A stretch of DNA of 64,000 nt from Panonychus citri. Its lineage: Eukaryota; Arthropoda; Arachnida; Trombidiformes; Tetranychidae. Below are positions 40,973-50,925 of the stretch, piece by piece; positions within the stretch are counted from its first letter, which is position 1; every line of letters begins with the position of its first letter. Location: positions 1,550,001 through 1,614,000 of the forward strand of contig NW_026515500.1 of assembly GCF_014898815.1 (NCBI RefSeq), given 5' to 3'. The notes beneath the pieces were generated by a model. The model made no database searches. It saw only the letters and a program-made list of their open reading frames with translations, and was not told the DNA's origin. Made by a program: the position numbers and the translations under genes.

Positions 40973-41050
40973 ATCAATATCTTATCATTTCTACTCATCC
41001 CTCTTTATTTAATCTTCTTTCTCTCTCTCTCTCTTTCTCTCTCTGTCTTC
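40738..41050. repeat. GA and CT microsatellite tracts
   Basis: Long (GA)n at about 40740-40788 and (CT)n at about 40920-40970, with shorter CT tracts at 41021-41046. They mirror the tracts near 14460-14740 in the left arm. Confidence 0.9.
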
Positions 41051-42279
41051 CGAATAAAATATTGAGAAATAATGAAAGAAAAAAGTGACTAGAATTTAGA
41101 TTTGGAAAATCAAGTGGCCATTGAGAAAGAAAACAAACTAAGCCACTTAACGAATGGACATTAGAACTTTTTTTCGTCGAGAATTTGAATTTTTCTTTTA
41201 GATTATTAACCTTTTAGATTTAAAAATATTCGATTTCAAAGTTTCTCTGTTCACTTATCCTCATCAATTGGGACAAATTGTCACAATGGCAACAAAAGAA
41301 TTGGATGAGTAACAATTAGTCCTTTTATTCCGATTCTTCATCATCTTAATTAGAATCTGCATCATTTTCATCAGAATAAAAGAGAAAAAAAAGAAAAAAA
41401 GAAAACACTTTCGTCGATTAATTTTTTCTCTTACAAGAAACTTTTCTGACCCAATTGTTTCTCTTTCCTTTGATCATTTATGTTCTCATTTTTAATCATC
41501 ATCATTATGATTAGTTGATTGTTGTTTATATCCTTAAACTTGAAGTTCCATATCGTTGATTGTCAACAGAATTAGTTGTAACAATTATCATTGTTGATAC
41601 TGTTTATTTCTTACTTTGAGCTAGAATATTTTTCAAGTTTAACTTGATTTCGATTTAACAATTAAACAAACAATCAAATGAATATTGGAGTTATAGCCAT
41701 TTAAAAACTCAAAATCCTTAAGGAGTCTATGGGACGTTTCAACTTCGCGAAAATTACCTAAGTACATGTAATAAATTGCTGATTGTTAATTGTCTGAGCA
41801 AAGCGAAGACTTTACTTCAAAAAACCTAATTTTCTAGGGACGAGAACTACAAAACGACAATTCAGATCACTTTGATTTCTTCAGAACAGCTTTTTCTATA
41901 GTGTGAGCAGTGCTGTATAGTTTTTGAGAGAGATTGGCCCAGTCCCGAAATTTAGGGAAAATTTTTCCAACCAATTGTCACGTTTGTTTTTGTGACGTTT
42001 TTTAATATGGCAAATTAAAGTTTAATGTAAGTGATTTTATAAAATGTTAAAAAGAGTACACAAGTTAAGAATTGATTTATAATTAAGGGTGAACAATAAA
42101 GAGATTAAGATATAATAAAGAAGATGAAAATATAAGAATAAGGATTGACAGAAGGAAATTGATGAAAATCAATTTAAATCTACACCACGGATATTCCCTC
42201 CCCTCTTAGAACAGTAAAAATAAAAACAGTCTCTTCTTATATTATTCTTTGTTCGAAACTCACTTTTCACGACTTTATA

Positions 42280-42466
42280 CAGCCACGGAAAATGAGTTTG
42301 AGGGTAAATTTATATCATTCGCGCAGCAAAGGTGATAACGCCAATTTATCGGTAGTTAGATAATCAAGACATTCAAATTTACCATTGTTTTGATTGATAA
42401 GATTTTCTTATCGCTTTCGATGCGCAATTGATATAAAACTACCCTCAAACTCATTTTCCGTGGCTG
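42280..42466. mobile_element. TA-flanked MITE (mariner-like), copy 1
   Basis: A 187-bp element with perfect inverted ends (CAGCCACGGAAAATGAG...CTCATTTTCCGTGGCTG, continuing to about 27 bp) flanked by TA on each side. Copy 2 lies at 48482-48668. A paralogous sequence without the element is at 46959-46960, where a single TA replaces it. Confidence 0.85.
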
Positions 42467-42568
42467 TATGTAATGACAGACTGGTCAGATCAACTTGCAA
42501 TTTGACCAGAATATGTTTGCAAGCTGAAAAGCTGTAATCAGCTGATTTAAACCTAGACTCAAATTTAA

Positions 42569-42710
42569 CTAGGCTTACTGCAAGCGGCAGTGACGTCTGA
42601 GCGCGTTTATGACTCAGAAAAGAGAGACTGATAAGTGCGTGCGAGAAAGAGACTGAGAGAAAGAGAGAGAAAGAGAGAGAGAAAAAAAAGAAGCAGAAAT
42701 TGAAAGAGAG
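42569..42710 (-). mobile_element. Truncated Helentron-type element nested in A
   Basis: Reverse orientation. It begins with the family's 3' end (CTAGG, the hairpin ACTGC-AAGCG-GCAGT, then GTCTGAGCGCG) and runs into a GA microsatellite. Its 5' half is missing. The same truncated copy lies in element B (48771-48965). Confidence 0.65.
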
Positions 42711-43088
42711 ATTTCCTTTCCTCCAATCAGCCTAATATATCCTTTTCTATCCACTCTCACCTATTGAGATTCCACATTCTGTCACTGTTACACCGAGCCG
42801 TGTGGTGCCGTGCTCAACCAGCCACAACTAGTGGATTTCTCAGGCTACAGCAAGCGGTCCCTTCAACCGGCATCTTCGGTTTCGAAGGGAAGCCCTAATG
42901 GCCTTTTAAGGGCGCCTGGAGACTCTCCCCGTCTTACCCCTTCTAGATGTCACCATCTAGGGAGGCTGACTCCCTCACGGGAGCCATTTCAGCTAACGGG
43001 TGCTGCCCTCTCTTTCTCGTATGTCATCACCGGGTTTCGAACTCGCAACCTTGACTAGCAAGGGCAGATGCTTAACCCTCTGAGCTGA
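42711..43088 (-). mobile_element. tRNA-derived SINE-like element
   Basis: On the minus strand its head reads CAGCTCAGAGGGTTAAGC (A-box like) and, about 35 nt on, GAGTTCGAAACCC (B-box like), as in a tRNA-derived pol III promoter. The body is GC-richer than its surroundings and extends to about 42711. It interrupts sequence that is continuous in element B, so it is an insertion; short GAGAG tracts flank it on both sides. It lacks a full acceptor stem, so it is not a working tRNA gene. Confidence 0.7.
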
Positions 43089-43140
43089 GAGAGAAAGAAA
43101 GAAAATGGAGAAAAAATTGAAAAATAAAATCTTTGCTTTT

Positions 43141-44408
43141 TGTTCCTGGCCCGTAGGGACAGGGTACTATATTGTTTAATTTTCACATATTTTCGTCTGA
43201 TAATAGAACATTTTAGTGCTTTTTCTTATCTATTTGAGATAATTTTACTAAGTTTGATAAAAAATTTTAAAAATAGATAAGAAATCAATTTTTGCGCTTA
43301 ATTCAAAAATGAGAAAAGGAAATAAAGAAGAAAGAAGAGAGAAAGAAAGAGTTCGTATTGCTTTTCAAGGAAGAAAAACAATACGAAGGTGAAAAGACAA
43401 GAAAAGACAAGAAAAGGTAAAGGAAAGAGATAGAGATAGAGAAGAGGAGCTGGTGAACGAAAATTAAAACCACTAATTAAAATTTATAATTAATTTTAGT
43501 TGAATACTTATTTAATTGATTAACAGTTAAGACAAAAAAACGTGTAGTAAACCTTTCAGCTAAAGCACTAACTGTAAATTTTATTGAGAGAAACTCAATT
43601 GACCCTTTACGGTCGTCATACAACTGAACAGCCTCAAAGTGCTGCCCTCGAGCGGTCATATGTTCAACCGTCACAAATCAATTTTAAGTTTCATCATACA
43701 AGATTACAGTAAAACCTTTCAAAATGACCCATCATGTTGACAACGATTTGTAGAGCGGGTCATTCGAAAGGGTTGAAATTAATCAATTATTTAGATTAAA
43801 AAATTCTAAACACAAATAATTATGAATTATAATCCTCAAAACAATCTGAACTTGAAGTGAAATTATTAATTTTCATTTTTTTAGACCAAATTGATAAGAT
43901 TTAATCCTAATTAAAACTTAAAAATCTTCCAAATTTAATGTTACCATAACGATGGGTCATTTTGAGAGGGCGTCATTTTGAAAGGCATTACTGTACATTA
44001 CAAAATTTACATAATAATTTGAAGAAAACAATTAAATAAAAAGGATAATATGTAACAATTAATAGAAATATACAATTTTGGGCAAAATTAACCTAGATTG
44101 GAAATAGGAGTTAATGAGACATTTCATTTCTGTGAGAAATGCTAAAAGCACGTTGTTTGGGTTTGTGTTCATTTGTGTTTTGTTCATTTTTAATGTTGTT
44201 CATTTGTGTTTTTTTTTTTTCTTGGTTACTTACCTTCTAGTTATATCATTTAAACATCAGCATTAGTAAAATTTATCTGAGGAATCACTTAATTAAAGGG
44301 AAATTCAACCATAAATTCAACTATCCAACTATAAATTGAATAAATCACACATGCGCCAAAAATCGGGACAGGACATTCTTTTGCTTCAGCAAAATAATCT
44401 TACTCTTG
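43141..44408. mobile_element. Unclassified insertion inside element A
   Basis: Element B runs directly from ...CTTTGCTTTT into CTTTATTAAATTTC, whereas in A about 1.27 kb separates these two sequences. The insert starts TGTTCCTGGCCCGTAGGGAC and ends near TTACTCTTG. It contains the pogo-like MITE at 43707-43993. No coding region or clear terminal repeat was seen. Confidence 0.55.
43707..43993. mobile_element. Pogo-like MITE
   Basis: A 287-bp element whose ends are imperfect inverted repeats (CAGTAAAACCTTTCAAAATG at the left; CATTTTGAAAGGCATTACTG at the right), flanked by TA on both sides. The ends resemble pogo/Tigger-type termini. An internal second copy of the GGGTCATTTTGAGAGGG motif occurs near 43953-43970. 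No transposase is present. Confidence 0.75.
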
Positions 44409-44482
44409 TCTTTATTAAATTTCAAAATCACACTCGATTCAATACATGCGCTCAGACGTTACTTCGGCTGAAGTATGCCTAG

Positions 44483-45004
44483 TTATGATTAAATTAATTG
44501 ATTTTTTTATTTGTTTAATTGATGTAATCAAAGTTCATTAACAATAATTAAAACTACGCATATAGCAAGCGGCAGTGACGTCTGAGCACGTGTATGACGC
44601 AAAAAAGAAAGACTAAGGCCCAAAGAGTAGAGAGAAAGAGACAGCATATAATTTATTTTCCATATATAAAAAATACATATAGTGAAGAGAGCAGAGCCCT
44701 CTAAGCAAACTTGAATGAATGCTTCCCGTATATTTTTAAATGGTTAAGGTTACAATTAATAATTTATGGTGATTTATATTATATTAACAATTGAGTGGAG
44801 AACATAATAGAATAATAATGATAATTTATAAATAATTTAGAAAATCTAAGGTCTGTGTTTGTTATTTATTTATGTATGTCCATTTAATTAGATCCTTTGA
44901 AATGTATTCACTTAATATTTTGATGTTAAATGTTGCCGATGTGATCCATCTTCCTAGTCCATCTCCATGGGTAATTGATCGTCACACCAAATTTTAGGTT
45001 TATA
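44483..45004. other. AT-rich DNA with a Helentron-type 3' fragment
   Basis: 44569-44645 holds a reverse-oriented fragment of the Helentron-type family (GCAAGCGGCAGTGACGTCTGAGCACG) that lacks the terminal CTAG hairpin half. The rest shows no gene. Confidence 0.55.
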
Positions 45005-46403
45005 TAACAGAAAAACTATGAGGCAACATTTTTTTTGGTGTCGCGAGGTGGAGCCACTAGTAGATTTGAAAAGAAAGAGAGAAACCTGAGGAATTTTGGG
45101 CTCTGATAAACTTTAATTTAATTAACTTTATAATTTAAAATTGATTTTTATGTTATTATGTTATCTTATCATACGGATCAAGTTGATACCAAATATGATA
45201 ATTCAACAGTTACTTTAGTTATTTTGTTACTCTAAAACTGAGCTATTATTGCGTCGTAATAACTTGAACCATTTCTTTTTCTTGGTAAGTTTGTTGATAA
45301 TCTGAATTCAATTTTCTTTCTCTATTTCTTTGATTAGATTGAAATTCTAATTTTTGTTATTTATTATTATTTCCTTTTTTTTTGTTTCATACTTAATGGT
45401 TAACTTAATTTTGGACTTTGGACAATCAAACTAACCACTCAATTAATATTTATAAAAGCCTAATGGGATTTGTGTTGAAAGGACTCTAGTCCATTTGTTT
45501 TGAAAGGACATTTGTCCATTTGTTTTGAAATGACATTGTCCATTGTGACTAAATTTTATTTTTAAATTTTATCTCAAATTATTCGACCTCAGGAGAAAAA
45601 TTGTTAATTATTGTATTACTTTCTCATCAATTACTCCTTCCTTGTCCTCTTTTCCTTTCCCTGGTACGGTTGTATTACCGGAAACGATGAATTTTAATTC
45701 ATCGAGCCTCCCGAGGTTTGTCAAGAAAGAAAAGAAAGAGAAACATAGTAAACTCAATGCAGAACTCAAATCTAATTGTTTTTAATGATTTTAACAATTT
45801 TTATAAATTAATTAAGTTAATTCTTAATGGTTTTATGCTCTTCGTTCACAATTTAAGGACACTGATTGGTTAATTGTTACTGAAGTCTTAAACAACAAAG
45901 TTCTTTTATAATCAAATCGTCGAATATTTAAGAACAATTAAGTAAATTTTTTAGATCGGTAACAATAATCAGCCCGAAGGTCTTAAACCCACTTTCTAGG
46001 AAATATCTGATTCGTTTATGATTTTATTCAACTCAATCAAATTAATGAGAGGGTTTTGATTCAAATCTTATAAATTAGATCTTTAAGATCATTGCAAAGC
46101 AGAGCTAATATGTTCCGTTCAATTGATATATTATCTCAGTATAAATGTAATATATACTTAAGAATGAAAAAAGTAAATAAAACCACACATAACTTATGAA
46201 ATTCGAGAAATCGCCTAACTGTAGAACTTATTAAGACTCAATTAATTTATAAAAATTGTTAAAATCATTAAAAACAATTAGATTTGAGTTCTGCATTGAA
46301 TTACTATGTTTCTCTTTCTTTTCTCTCTTTCTTTTCAAATCTACTAGTGGCTCCACCTCGCGACACCAAAAAAAATGTTGCCTCATAGTTTTTCCTTCCT
46401 GTG
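45005..46403. mobile_element. Interrupted foldback repeat
   Basis: The right arm 46231-46403 is continuous. Its reverse complement is found on the left in two pieces, 45005-45087 and about 45726-45824, separated by an insertion of about 640 bp (45088-45725). The 45088-45725 insert belongs to a repeat family also seen at about 49077-49600 (shared CGGATCAAGTTGATACC and TTTGGACAATCAAACTAACC). No coding function was recognised in either part. Confidence 0.65.
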
Positions 46404-46455
46404 CTCTCTCTTGGTTTTTACTCTTTGCTAAGGCCCGTATGCACCAGCCGTAATT

Positions 46456-46858
46456 GTCTGAGCGAAGCAAAGACTATACATCGAAAAAAAACTCTGCGTT
46501 AAACGATAGCGATCGCAATTTTAGTCCGATTTTCCCGAAATTTTCATGATAGGTCCAAATGATGGGTCTGGTCACCTGTATAGTTTTTGGTGATGATTGG
46601 CCCACCCCTGAAAATTAGTAATTTCTCTTCACGCTAGATAGCGAAAGTGCCTATCACCATGGCAACGAGGAAAATGCCGCTTCTTTTAAATTTTTTCGTT
46701 TCTTTTCTTTCTTCTCAGTCTCTTTATTTCAGTCTCTTTCTCTCAGTCTCTTTCTCTCAGTCTCTTTCTCTCAGTTGCTTTCTCGCACGCACTTATCAGT
46801 CTCTCTTTTCTGAGTCATAAACGCGCTCAGACGTCACTGCCGCTTGCAGTAAGCCTAG
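46456..46858 (+). mobile_element. Helentron-type non-autonomous element E
   Basis: A complete 403-bp copy: TT, GTCTGAGCGAAGC at the 5' end; a CTCAGTCTCTTTCT microsatellite in the middle; then GCGCTCAGACG, the hairpin ACTGC-CGCTT-GCAGT, AAGCCTAG, TT. The core (TATAGTTTTTGG...GATTGGCCCAC) is shared with the other copies. The adjoining 46859-47065 is the reverse of the DNA that flanks the truncated copies in A and B. Confidence 0.78.
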
Positions 46859-47063
46859 TTAAATTTGAGTCTAGGTTTAAATCAGCTGATTACAGCTTTT
46901 CAGCTTGCAAACATATTCTGGTCAAATTGCAAGTTGATCTGACCAGTCTGTCATTACATATAAAGTCGTGAAAAGTGAGTTTCGAACAAATAATAATATA
47001 AGAAGAGACTGCGTTTTTATTTTTTACTGTTCTAAGAGGGGGAGGGAATATCCGCGGGTGTGC

Positions 47064-47190
47064 AGATTTACAATTGTGTATCTGACCACAAACTTCGTAG
47101 TGAGACGGTTGGGAGAAAGAAGAAAGATAGATGGGAGGCGAACCTGTCATCTCAAGTATATGACCACACTCACTAGACCATTCGGCCAAG
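47064..47190 (-). mobile_element. tRNA-Ser/Leu-like SINE fragment
   Basis: On the minus strand it reads TTGGCCGAATGGTCTAGTGAG (A-box like) and then CAGGTTCGCCTCCC (B-box like), typical of long-variable-arm tRNAs. It interrupts homology with elements A and B. A perfect 14-bp inverted repeat (CATTTTTCAACGAG at 47194-47207, its complement at 47248-47261) follows directly and may be part of the same insertion. Confidence 0.5.
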
Positions 47191-47582
47191 AGACATTTTT
47201 CAACGAGTGTTACTCTAATAAATGCCAAATACAAGCTCAAACGAAATCTCGTTGAAAAATGGCCTTGAAATCATTCAGAAAACTTTACAATTTAGTTGAC
47301 GAAAAGAAAGAGAAAAGAAAGAGAAAAACGACAGTGGCGACTCTCGTGAGATTTATCCCCAAACAGCTCTTTTTGCTGTTGATCGCTCTCTTCCTTGCTA
47401 CTCTTTGGTTTCGAATCAAAGGAGAAAGAGAGATCAGTTAATGATGATGGAGTTGTAGCTAAAACATTTGGATCAGAGGGCGCTGATTGCACTTTTTCAA
47501 TGGTTTCCAACAAAGTTTGTTGAACAAACAAACATTTTTTCATCGCTCCTGATAAATTTTTATTTGTCTGAGCAAAGCGAAG

Positions 47583-47995
47583 TAGTGATGTTCGATATGA
47601 GTATAATCGTCATATCGATATGAATCATATCGATCGACGAAATATCGATATATATCGATATAAAAGAAAGAGAAAAGAAAGAGAAAAAATTTTCTGCGAA
47701 TGACAAACGAATAAAAAAATCTAACGTACAAGCTGTTATTGTAGTTTTTGTGATCGAAATTAAAATTTTTCTCTGAATATTGAATCAAAACTAATGAAAT
47801 AGCTTCTCAAAACAGAAAACGATATTGTGCTCTCTCATACGAATATTATAAACGAGGTTTACAATGCAAAAGAAAGTAAAAAGAAAGAGAAAAAGAGAGG
47901 AGGGAAATATCGATAATATCAATCTAAATATCGATTTATATCGAAAGAAAAATATCGATATATATCGAGTATGATATTATATCGGAACATCACTA
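47583..47995. mobile_element. hAT-like MITE with 8-bp target duplication
   Basis: A 413-bp element with termini TAGTGATGTTC and GAACATCACTA, internally rich in ATCGATAT. It is flanked by an exact 8-bp direct repeat AAGCGAAG (47575-47582 and 47996-48003). Elements A and D carry the uninterrupted sequence with a single AAGCGAAG. An 8-bp duplication and such termini are typical of the hAT superfamily. No transposase is present. Confidence 0.88.
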
Positions 47996-48481
47996 AAGCG
48001 AAGACTTTACTTCAAAAAACCTAATTTTCTAGGGACGAGAACTACAAAACGACAATTCAGATCACTTTGATTTCTTCAGAACAGCTTTTTCTATAGTGTG
48101 AGCAGTGCTGTATAGTTTTTGAGAGAGATTGGCCCAGTCCCGAAATTTAGGGAAAATTTTTCCAACCAATTGTCACGTTTGTTTTTGTGACGTTTTTTAA
48201 TATGGCAAATTAAAGTTTAATGTAAGTGATTTTATAAAATGTTAAAAAGAGTACACAAGTTAAGAATTGATTTATAATTAAGGGTGAACAATAAAGAGAT
48301 TAAGATATAATAAAGAAGATGAAAATATAAGAATAAGGATTGACAGAAGGAAATTGATGAAAATCAATTTAAATCTGCACACCCGCGGATATTCCCTCCC
48401 CCTCTTAGAACAGTAAAAAATAAAAACGCAGTCTCTTCTTATATTATTCTTTGTTCGAAACTCACTTTTCACGACTTTATA

Positions 48482-48668
48482 CAGCCACGGAAAATGAGTT
48501 TGAGGGTAAATTTATATCATTCGCGCAGCAAAGGTGATAACGCCAATTTATCGGTAGTTAGATAATCAAGACATTCAAATTTACCATTGTTTTGATTGAT
48601 AAGATTTTCTTATCGCTTTCGATGCGCAATTGATATAAAACTACCCTCAAACTCATTTTCCGTGGCTG
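48482..48668. mobile_element. TA-flanked MITE (mariner-like), copy 2
   Basis: Same length and ends as the copy at 42280-42466, in the same relative position inside element B. The two copies were therefore duplicated together with their host sequence. Confidence 0.85.
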
Positions 48669-48770
48669 TATGTAATGACAGACTGGTCAGATCAACTTGC
48701 AATTTGACCAGAATATGTTTGCAAGCTGAAAAGCTGTAATCAGCTGATTTAAACCTAGACTCAAATTTAA

Positions 48771-48884
48771 CTAGGCTTACTGCAAGCGGCAGTGACGTCT
48801 GAGCGCGTTTATGACTCAGAAAAGAGAGACTGATAAGTGCGTGCGAGAAAGAGACTGAGAGAAAGAGACTGAGAGAAAGAGACT

Positions 48885-48926
<42 letters not shown>

Positions 48927-48965
48927 AAGAAGCAGAAATTGAAAGAGAGAGAGAGAGAAAGAAAG
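48771..48965 (-). mobile_element. Truncated Helentron-type element nested in B
   Basis: The reverse-oriented 3' end (CTAGG plus hairpin plus GTCTGAGCGCG) runs into a GAGACTGAGAGAAA microsatellite, with the 5' half lost. It has a counterpart in A at 42569-42710. Confidence 0.65.
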
Positions 48966-49787
48966 AGAATGAAGAAGAAATTGAAAAATAAAATCTTTGC
49001 TTTTCTTTATTAAATTTCAAAATCACACTCGATTCAATACATGCGCTCAGACGTTACTTCGGCGGAAGTATGCCTAGTTTAATTAACTTTACCTGTGAAT
49101 TTAAAATAAAATTTTGAGTAATTAATGTTCATTTCATCACACGGATCAAGTTGATACCGAGATTATGATGGTACGACAATTACTTTAGTTGTTTTTTGTT
49201 ACTTTTAAAACTGAGCTATTATCGTGTCGTAATAACTGCAACCATTTTTGTTTTCTTGGTAAGTTTTGTTGGTAATTTGATACAACTTTCTTTTCTATCT
49301 CAAAATAACTCATTGAATAGGTACTTTGATTACATTTACTTTAAACACAATAATACAAACACAAACATTAAACAAATACATAAAAAATTACCTCACATTT
49401 ATAATCACGATAATCATTTTCAAAGATTGAAATTCTAATATTTTCTACTTTTCTTCGTACCATACCTAATGAGTTAAACTTATTTAGACCTCATCTCCAC
49501 TTCCACCTCAACCCTTGGTACTTATTTACAATCATCAAATTGGACCTTTGGACAATCAAACTAACCAACAGTCAATTAATATAATTTGTAAATTTTCTTT
49601 TGTTTTTACCTAATAATTTGTAAACCAAATCTATTGTAATTTCCCTCCCTGAAGTTGTCAGGAACAACTCCTAGGAAGAGCTACAGCACTTAAACTGTAG
49701 TTGAAAATGTTAAATCATTACGCCTCGGCGATTCAATAAATAAATGGGAAAAGAGAAGAGAAATTGAGTAATGAAAAGTGAATAGTG

Positions 49788-50925
49788 AAAATGTGTAAAA
49801 AGTGGACTTTTTGATTAAGAGTTGAGACTTTGTGGATTTGAAAGGCAACTAATGAGAAACCCAAATATTGTAAAGTAATGTAATGTATTGTCCAAGTAAT
49901 GTTACTTTCTGATCTGATCCATACTTTTCGAGAAAATCGAGTTCGAAGTTAAAACTGCAGGTCAATTTTTCTCAGCAACGACGTGTTTTCAGATCATGAA
50001 ATTTTAAATTGAATGACAACTTTTGATGCTCTTTTTATAAAGCATATTTTTTTATAAGAAATTTATCCCAAGAGCCTCCGGCCACAGTTCCGTTGTATTG
50101 TAACAAATGAACCTTGATTAGTCCCAGTATCAATACTTTAATGTTATTTTAATAACTAGGCATACTGCAGCGACAGTAACGTCTGAGCGTGTGTATGCTG
50201 GGAAAGGCGAGAAAGAAAAAAAGAGACTGAGAGAAAGAAAGAAAAAGAAAGAGACTGAGAGAAAGAAAGAGAAAGAAAGAGACTGAGAGAAAGAGAATGA
50301 GAGAAAGAGAATGAGAGAAAGAGATTGAGAGAAAGAGATTGAGAGAAAGAGAGAAAGAGAATAAGAGAATAAGAGAAAGAGAGTGAATTAAAAAAGAAAG
50401 AAGAGAGAGTAAAAAGAAAGGAAATCAAAAAAATTTGTAATTAGCGGTATCGCGTTACCATGGTGATAGATGCTATCGCTATCTAGCGTGAAGTAAAATT
50501 ACTAATTTTCGGGAGTGGGCCAATCTTTACCAAAAACTATACAGGTGATGAGAACCATCATCTGAACCTTTTCTGAAAATTCGGTAAAGATTGGACCAAA
50601 ATTACGATCGCTATCGTTCCAGCAATTTTTGGATTTTCGAAGTAAAGTCTTCGCTTACGCTCAGACAATTACGCTCAGACAAATATTTGCTAAAAGAACA
50701 TCAAAATTTGATCTTAAATTTGAAACTTCATGACCTGAAAACGCGTCATTGCTGAGAAAAATTGACCTGAAGTTTTAACTTCGAACTGGATTTTCTCGAA
50801 AACTACTAATCAGATCAGAAAGAAATATATATATTTGGACTTGTCATTAGTGGCACTACAAATACACAAAGTCTAAATTCTTAATTAAAAAGTCCACTTT
50901 TTACACATTAAAAAAAATTTTTTAA
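49788..50925. repeat. Inverted repeat surrounding element G
   Basis: 49788-50047 and 50690-50925 are inverted copies of one another at roughly 80 percent identity by eye (for example GTGTAAAAAGTGGACTTTTT and AAAAAGTCCACTTTTTACAC). A more distant third copy is suggested near 51840-52090. The source element is unknown. Confidence 0.65.
50156..50680 (-). mobile_element. Helentron-type non-autonomous element G
   Basis: Reverse orientation, about 520 bp: CTAGGCATACTGCAGCGACAGTAACGTCTGAGCG at the left, a long GA-type microsatellite, the conserved core, and CTTCGCTTACGCTCAGAC at the right. The 5' terminus is doubled: ACGCTCAGAC occurs at 50657-50666 and again at 50671-50680. Confidence 0.75.

Larger units (their letters stand above)
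32122..41689 (-). repeat. Right arm of large inverted duplication
   Basis: This 9.6-kb arm is the reverse complement of 13798-25419. It carries the second Ets-4-like gene. It lacks about 3.6 kb of the left arm's third intron, has about 0.4 kb of its own there (about 38403-38810), contains a 1,020-bp tandem duplication (about 36050-38090) and a 442-bp gypsy integrase insertion (34051-34492). Its outer border touches the mobile-element cluster that starts at about 41690. Confidence 0.93.
41792..44482 (+). mobile_element. Helentron-type non-autonomous element A (with nested insertions)
   Basis: The 5' end is TT then GTCTGAGCAAAGCGAAGAC. The 3' end is GCGCTCAGACG followed by the hairpin TACTTC-GGCT-GAAGTA and TGCCTAG, flanked by TT. 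GTCTGAGCG and CGCTCAGAC form an asymmetric terminal inverted repeat: terminal at the 5' end, subterminal at the 3' end. It is inflated to 2.7 kb by a TA-flanked MITE, a truncated reverse element, a tRNA-related SINE and about 1.27 kb of extra sequence (43141-44408). The undisturbed form of the family is element D (228 bp). No Rep/helicase coding was found. Confidence 0.75.
47566..49077 (+). mobile_element. Helentron-type non-autonomous element B (with nested insertions)
   Basis: The 5' end GTCTGAGCAAAGCGAAG is split by a hAT-like MITE. The 3' end is ATGCGCTCAGACG, a hairpin TACTTC-GGCG-GAAGTA and TGCCTAG, then TT. It shares with A the nested MITE (48482-48668) and the truncated reverse element (48771-48965). 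Both flanks (CTCCTGATAAATTTTTATTT and AATTAACTTTACCTGTGAATTT) match those of element D. Confidence 0.75.

Noticed and set aside
42960..43088. Functional tRNA gene on the minus strand
   Set aside because: A- and B-box-like motifs are present, but there is no complete acceptor stem and the anticodon arm does not fold with a normal 7-nt loop. A SINE head explains it better.
46231..46470. 79-codon minus-strand frame inside the foldback repeat
   Set aside because: It overlaps a repeat arm and a GA tract, and no protein family is recognisable.
47292..47543. 83-codon minus-strand frame with mixed composition
   Set aside because: It lies in the repeat cluster, ends in a GA-type simple repeat, and shows no domain, upstream exon or homologue in the other copies, so it is left uncalled.
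41792..49077. Direct repeats at 41792-42710 and 47566-48965 as LTRs of a retrotransposon
   Set aside because: They contain Helentron-type ends, nested MITEs and a truncated reverse copy, lack TG...CA borders and target duplications, and enclose no gag-pol coding. They are paralogous composite copies.
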